DNA of 64,000 nt from the NCBI GenBank assembly GCA_021307315.1, contig JAJSPD010000071.1, positions 124,001 through 188,000 on the forward strand, written 5' to 3'. Made by a program: the position numbers and the translations under genes. This document shows, piece after piece, positions 59,917 to 64,000 of the stretch. How positions within the stretch are numbered: the stretch's first letter is position 1; each line of letters starts with the position of its first letter. The notes below the pieces were generated by a model. The model had not been told where the DNA came from. It searched no databases and saw nothing but the letters and a program-made list of their open reading frames with translations. This stretch comes from Bisporella sp. PMI_857. Taxonomy: Eukaryota; Ascomycota; Leotiomycetes; Helotiales; Helotiaceae.

Positions 59917-59930
59917 CCTAAGATATTTGT
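59917..59930 (+). repeat. Target-site duplication, right copy (14 bp)
   Basis: Exact copy of 58060-58073 at the 5' end of the LINE. Confidence 0.9.
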
Positions 59931-60336
59931 GAGGATAGACAAGACATACAATTAGCCGATATAGTCACCTGACCTTGACTATATCCGTGATCACGGTCTG
60001 ATGGGCTGAGTCAGTATGAATCTTGGCCCCTCATGGGGTCTTTCCCCCAGCCAATCTATCTATACTAAACCTATTTACGTGGGTACTGCCTATCCTTCCC
60101 CCAAGTCATGAGTGGGGTCTCACCGGGGATAAATAAATAGCCGCGTCGGCATATCGGGAAAGGAAGCACCAAAACGTTGCCCCACTTGAAGGCTCCGCTC
60201 TCTTGCCCGAGCCGAAGCCTCCCCTGCGCCAACCCGTTCCTCGTCGTCTTTGTGACGCCATTGTTTTGGTTATTAATTGTTGGTAACAGTGTTTCCCTTT
60301 TCCTTTTTTTTTGTTTTCTCCTCAAGATACCCTAGA
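59931..60336. promoter_or_regulatory. Upstream region of the CoA-transferase gene, right of the LINE
   Basis: No gene is seen. With 57507-58059 it formed one divergent intergenic region of about 970 bp before the LINE inserted. A pyrimidine-rich stretch just before 60337 (CCTTTTTTTTTGTTTTCTCC) is a common fungal start-site context. Confidence 0.4.
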
Positions 60337-62090
60337 ATGGCTACTCGAGTACTGCCATACGCGTGTAGAGCGTCGCTGAGGCTCAATGGATTGCTTTGCG
60401 CTCGTCCATTGCGGAATGACATGACCATAGCCAGAAGTTTTCACACCGCTTCTAGAAGATATGAGCAGCAAGCAAATACGAAAGTAAAGCGCGATTCTGC
60501 CCCTCAGATCGTCCGTGGAGACTCGAAGTTATACAAAGATGCAGATGCGGCCGTAGCGGACATCAAGAGTGGTGCGACTATTCTAAGTGCTGGGTTTGGT
60601 TTATGTGGAACTGCAGGTAAGTTCAATCGCACAATCCAATGCCTTACTGGTTGATACTCATCTGCCAATAGATACCATCATCGAGGCTATACACAAACGG
60701 GGAGCGGATTCCCTCAACTCTCTGACAGTAGTTTCCAACAATGGAGGGACGGCAAGTGGGGGAGGTCTGTCTTCCCTGATAGAGAGCGGTCAGATCAGCC
60801 GCTTGATCATGTCTTTCCTCGGAAACAATAAAGCATTGGAGAAGAAATATCTGTCCGGAGAAGTGGCAATTGAGCTCACACCTCAAGGCACAATCGCAGA
60901 GAGGATACGAGCTGCGGGAGCTGGAATTCCTGCGTTCTACACGCCCACAGCAGTCAGTACGTAATGCGTTGTATAAACCCGGAATCTAGCTAACCCTTTC
61001 AGATACGTTAGTGCAATATGGTGAGATTCCTGTACGACTAGGACCAGTCGACGAGGAGACGAAAAAACCAACCGTTCTTGAATCGGGCAAACCTAGGGAA
61101 ACCCGCATCTTCAATGGCAAAGTATACAATATGGAGACCGCCCTTCCTGGAGATGTAGCTATTTTACGGGCTTGGAAAGTAGACGAGGCCGGAAATTGCC
61201 AGTTTCGATATACAACCAAAGCATTTGGGCAGATTATGGCAAAGGCTGGCAAGGTCACGATCGTCGAAGCTGAGAACATTGTCAAGGTCGGGGAAATACA
61301 CCCAGACAATGTTCATTTGCAAGGAATCTATGTCAACCGTATCGTACCGGCGACGAGTGAGAAGAAGATTGAGATACGTAGTTTACGCGAAGATGGTACA
61401 GTGGAGAAGAAGGAGAAGTCCGAGGCATTACTTCGGCGGGAGAGGATAGCAAGGAGAACCGCGAAAGAATTGAAGCATGGATACTACGTCAATCTTGGAG
61501 TCGGAATTCCTACTCTCGCTCCATCATTCCTGAATCCTGAGACGCAGGTCTGGATTCAGTCAGAAAACGGGATTCTGGGAATGGGCCCATATCCTACAGA
61601 AGATACCATTGATGCGGATATCATTAATGCAGGAAAGGAAACCGTGACATTGAATCCAGGCGCCTCGACATTTGACAGTGCCGAATCATTCGCCATGATT
61701 CGTGGCGGGCACGTGGATGTCTCGGTCCTTGGTGCTCTCCAAGTCTCCGCGAATGGTGACCTAGCCAACTTCATGATTCCCGGCAAGGTGTTCAAGGGTA
61801 TGGGTGGTGCAATGGACTTGGTAGGAAACCCGGACAAAACTAAGATCGTAGTCGCAACCGAGCATGTGGCAAAAGACGGCAGTGCGAAGATTGTCGAGAC
61901 TTGCGCGCTGCCATTGACCGGCGCGCGAGTAGTCAGCACAATCATCACTGATCTGTGTGTGTTCGAGGTCGATCGACAAAAGGGTGGACTGACTCTCATC
62001 GAGTTGGCACCCGGCGTTGAGGTTGAGGAGGTGAAGCAGAAGACGAAAGCCAAGTTCAAGATAGCGGACAATTTAGGGCGCATGGAATAG
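60337..62090 (+). CDS. Succinyl-CoA:3-ketoacid CoA-transferase (SCOT), mitochondrial
   Basis: Three exons (60337-60616, 60672-60956, 61003-62090) give 550 residues. The first about 40 residues are a basic, Ser/Arg-rich mitochondrial presequence (SFHTASRRY). The A-type half has GATILSAGFGLCGTA|D and TVVSNNGGTASGGG. The B-type half has GYYVNLGVGIPTLAPSFL and the active-site SENGILGMGP with catalytic Glu about 376, then GGHVDVSVLGALQVS. Both halves are fused, as in eukaryotic SCOT. The enzyme moves CoA from succinyl-CoA to acetoacetate; in fungi related enzymes also handle propionyl-CoA or acetyl-CoA. Length and motifs are complete. Confidence 0.93.
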
Positions 62091-62164
62091 ATCATTTGTC
62101 AATAATATCATCACTGTATATACACATAGATTCTATCTACATAACTTGCATATTCCACGCATTC

Positions 62165-62185
62165 CATACATACATACATACATAC
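62165..62185 (+). repeat. CATA tetranucleotide microsatellite
   Basis: Five CATA units lie in the 3' untranslated region shared with the convergent AhpD-like gene. Confidence 0.8.
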
Positions 62186-62207
62186 GTACTCCAATGTCAT
62201 AAATTGT

Positions 62208-63121
62208 CTATAGTTTTGACTGCAACGGTGCAAAGCTCGATCCTTGGCCATCGCCCAGTGCATCCACAATACGATCTACACTCTTCAAAACCCACGTATT
62301 GCCCTCTTCCCCACCCAACCACTCTCCTCCTTCGACCTCCTCCTCCGCCTCTGCGCTCCCATCCTCAAATGCCTTGCGCAACCCAAACACATGGCTCACG
62401 ACTTGTGGCCCAACGCCTGTCTGCGCCCTCAGACACGCCACCGCGACCACACTCGTCAACACCCTCCCAACCTTGGCATGCTGAGGTAGCGATGGTGGAT
62501 CCGCAAACAAAGCCCCATACTCATGATTGATAATGTGCACCGGCAGGTCAGGATGCGAGTCACCCAGCTTCGCGGCCAGCTTGTCGGTGAAAGGATGGTA
62601 TACGCTATCCCACAGCCCGTTCCCGCGCTCTATAATTTCATTGATGTTCTGCTGCGTCGGGACTCGATGTGCTGTGGTGGACAGCTGCGATGTTATGCTC
62701 TCCGGGAGCGAGGAGCGGAAAGCGCCGAGGCAATTGATGGTTCGCGGGACGCCGTTGAAGCCGATGCATTTCAGACCGACTTCCCGCATGAGCTCGGCGG
62801 TTTGTATGGACTTTTTGGAGTCGGCGGAGGAGGAGGTTGCCAGGTTGTAGAGGACGGTCAGGGATTCGGGGGAGTTCATGGTCATTGTTGCGGCGGTCTG
62901 CCGTTCTTTATTAGTTGCGAGCCGGAGAAAGCTGGAGCGCAGAGTAGAAGGCTTACCGACAGTGCCAGCCAGGGCGAATGTCCAACTCCATGGCCAGAAG
63001 CTTCGCGACGCAATTGTTCGTAAACGGACTTGATGCGGGATGTGGCCGGGAGGGTATCTGGTCTGGCGAACGGAGCGTTGATGAGCGCCTTTAGCGCTGG
63101 GGATAACTTGGACTTTGACAT
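62208..63121 (-). CDS. AhpD-like (carboxymuconolactone decarboxylase-related) protein
   Basis: Two exons (62957-63121, 62208-62897) joined at TCG|ACC in phase 0 give 284 residues. It is all-helical with repeated segments: ESLTVLYNLATSS, KSIQTAELMREVGLKCIGFNG, PRTINCLGAFRSSL, HPFTDKLAAKLGDSHPDLPVHII, and RVLTSVVAVACLRAQTGVGPQVVSHVFGLRK. This arrangement fits fungal members of the AhpD-like superfamily. The usual C-x-x-C redox pair of bacterial AhpD is not present, so peroxidase activity is unlikely. There is no signal peptide. Its role is unknown; it lies convergent to the CoA-transferase gene. Confidence 0.6.
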
Positions 63122-63703
63122 CTCCTTTTCCTTTCTCTTCACTCTCGACATACAAAAAACAAACAAATGATTAACAGCGGTGGAGGAAGGAGTAGCTCAA
63201 TTAACAGATGAGGTCACGATGTCTGGCGGGCGTCGGAGTAGGCAGGAAATAACTGAATGAGCCAAGGATGCGGTGTAGTGGGGTGTCGGGAAAAAAGAAT
63301 GGCCGACGCGGCACGGAGCGGGATTCCCTGAGTCCATGGCGGCGTAGACAGGGCTTGAATAGGACCTGACCAGCTTCAGGGCCCGACCGGCTTCAGGGCC
63401 AGACCAAATTGGGGGCTTAGATCAAGCTCACCAAGCTTTACACCACCAAGAAGGCAAGTCCGGGGCCACACATCTGGGGGATGCTGGGGTAAGCTTGGCA
63501 CCACTCACTCAGTCCCTCTTAGTGACCACTCTTTCTTCATTCATGGACTCCCCGACTGTCCCGGTCAGTAGAGTTTGCAGGGAGCGGAGCCACAGGGGTA
63601 CAAATACAAAGGTTACCATTCCCGGCCCGACCTCTTACCTTTCACCTACTTTTCAGCATTTACCACAACTTTTTTTTTGGTGATCTAAGGCTTGGAGATA
63701 GAA
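63122..63703. promoter_or_regulatory. Divergent promoter region (AhpD-like / MFS transporter)
   Basis: The two genes point away from each other here. Imperfect repeats of GACC(A/G)GCTTCAGGGCC occur around 63368-63400, with no other notable element. Confidence 0.4.
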
Positions 63704-64000
63704 ATGGATAGGATCCCCCCAAAAATGGCCGCATTTTCAAGAAAATCCAGTGATCAGGAGAGGCCTGAAACTCTGGACGAAAAATTTGTCGAGAATGTGA
63801 CGGGTGGTGACGACATGACGCCTCACGAACGGACGGTGTTGACCAGAAAAGTGCTTCTCAAGTTGGACTCGAGGTGCGTATAGTCCTTGATGTGGAATAA
63901 ATGACTGATATTGAATTAACGAGCGGGCAACTAACAAGACTACAGGATCCTCCCGGTTCTTACCCTCCTCTTTCTCTGCTCCTTTCTGGATCGAACCAAT
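63704..64000 (+). CDS. MFS transporter, Dal5/anion:cation symporter type (5' part)
   Basis: Exon 1 (63704-63873) starts at ATG; a TTG 12 bases earlier is not used. Exon 2 begins at 63946 after a TACAG acceptor and runs off the window. Together they encode about 75 residues: a hydrophilic N-terminus, VLTRKVLLKLDSR|ILPVLTLLFLCSFLDRTN. The LDRTN motif at the end of the first helix is the signature of fungal allantoate/vitamin/carboxylate permeases of the Dal5-like group. These move organic anions across the plasma membrane. The substrate cannot be told from this part. Confidence 0.8.

Noticed and set aside
1..64000. CRISPR array, operon or prokaryotic island
   Set aside because: No regularly spaced repeats or operon-like gene strings. 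Introns and eukaryotic gene families occur throughout.

Overview
The window looks like nuclear DNA of a filamentous ascomycete. Coding regions are broken by short introns (about 44-150 nt) with GT/AG ends and CTRAY-type branch sites. The gene content (LysM/lysozyme-like secreted protein, Zn2Cys6 regulators, P450, OPT transporter, NRPS-like adenylation protein, GH6, GH16) is typical of Pezizomycotina. A helotialean (Leotiomycetes) source is my inference only. Many long open frames begin at GTG or TTG or run into introns, so gene models below were rebuilt by hand from splice sites and frame continuity; every spliced length given is a whole number of codons.

Layout. 0.2-6.5 kb: a secreted lysozyme-like/LysM protein and a 1199-residue single-pass membrane protein. 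7.9-12.4 kb: an SDR oxidoreductase, a TET/JBP-like 2OG-Fe(II) dioxygenase and an unknown protein. 12.4-24.7 kb is gene-poor and AT-rich, with simple repeats and decayed frames; it holds a GH16 enzyme, an unknown membrane protein, a small eight-cysteine secreted protein and an unknown acidic protein. 25.5-37 kb: a P450, a small membrane protein, a Zn2Cys6 regulator divergent from a secreted PEBP-like protein, a conserved unknown, and a pICln-like protein. 37.4-53.1 kb: an OPT transporter, a TauD-like dioxygenase divergent from a stand-alone adenylation protein, a GH6 protein lacking two catalytic aspartates, a partial unknown gene, and a JmjC-type protein with a cysteine-rich tail. 53.5-54.9 kb: two decayed genes, one interrupted by a short LINE 3' end. 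55-64 kb: a second Zn2Cys6 regulator divergent from mitochondrial succinyl-CoA:3-ketoacid CoA-transferase, with an ORF1-only LINE inserted between them, then an AhpD-like protein and the start of an MFS transporter.

The main unusual points are: a half-LINE bounded by a perfect 14-bp target-site duplication, plus a second, 5'-truncated relative with its own 13-bp duplication; a GH6 protein that looks like a pseudoenzyme; a TET/JBP-like dioxygenase gene; three GCAAGT-type GC-AG introns among about 36 reconstructed introns; and a probable 6-nt microexon in the adenylation gene. No tRNA, rRNA or CRISPR array could be supported. I did not find a clearly new multi-gene system.
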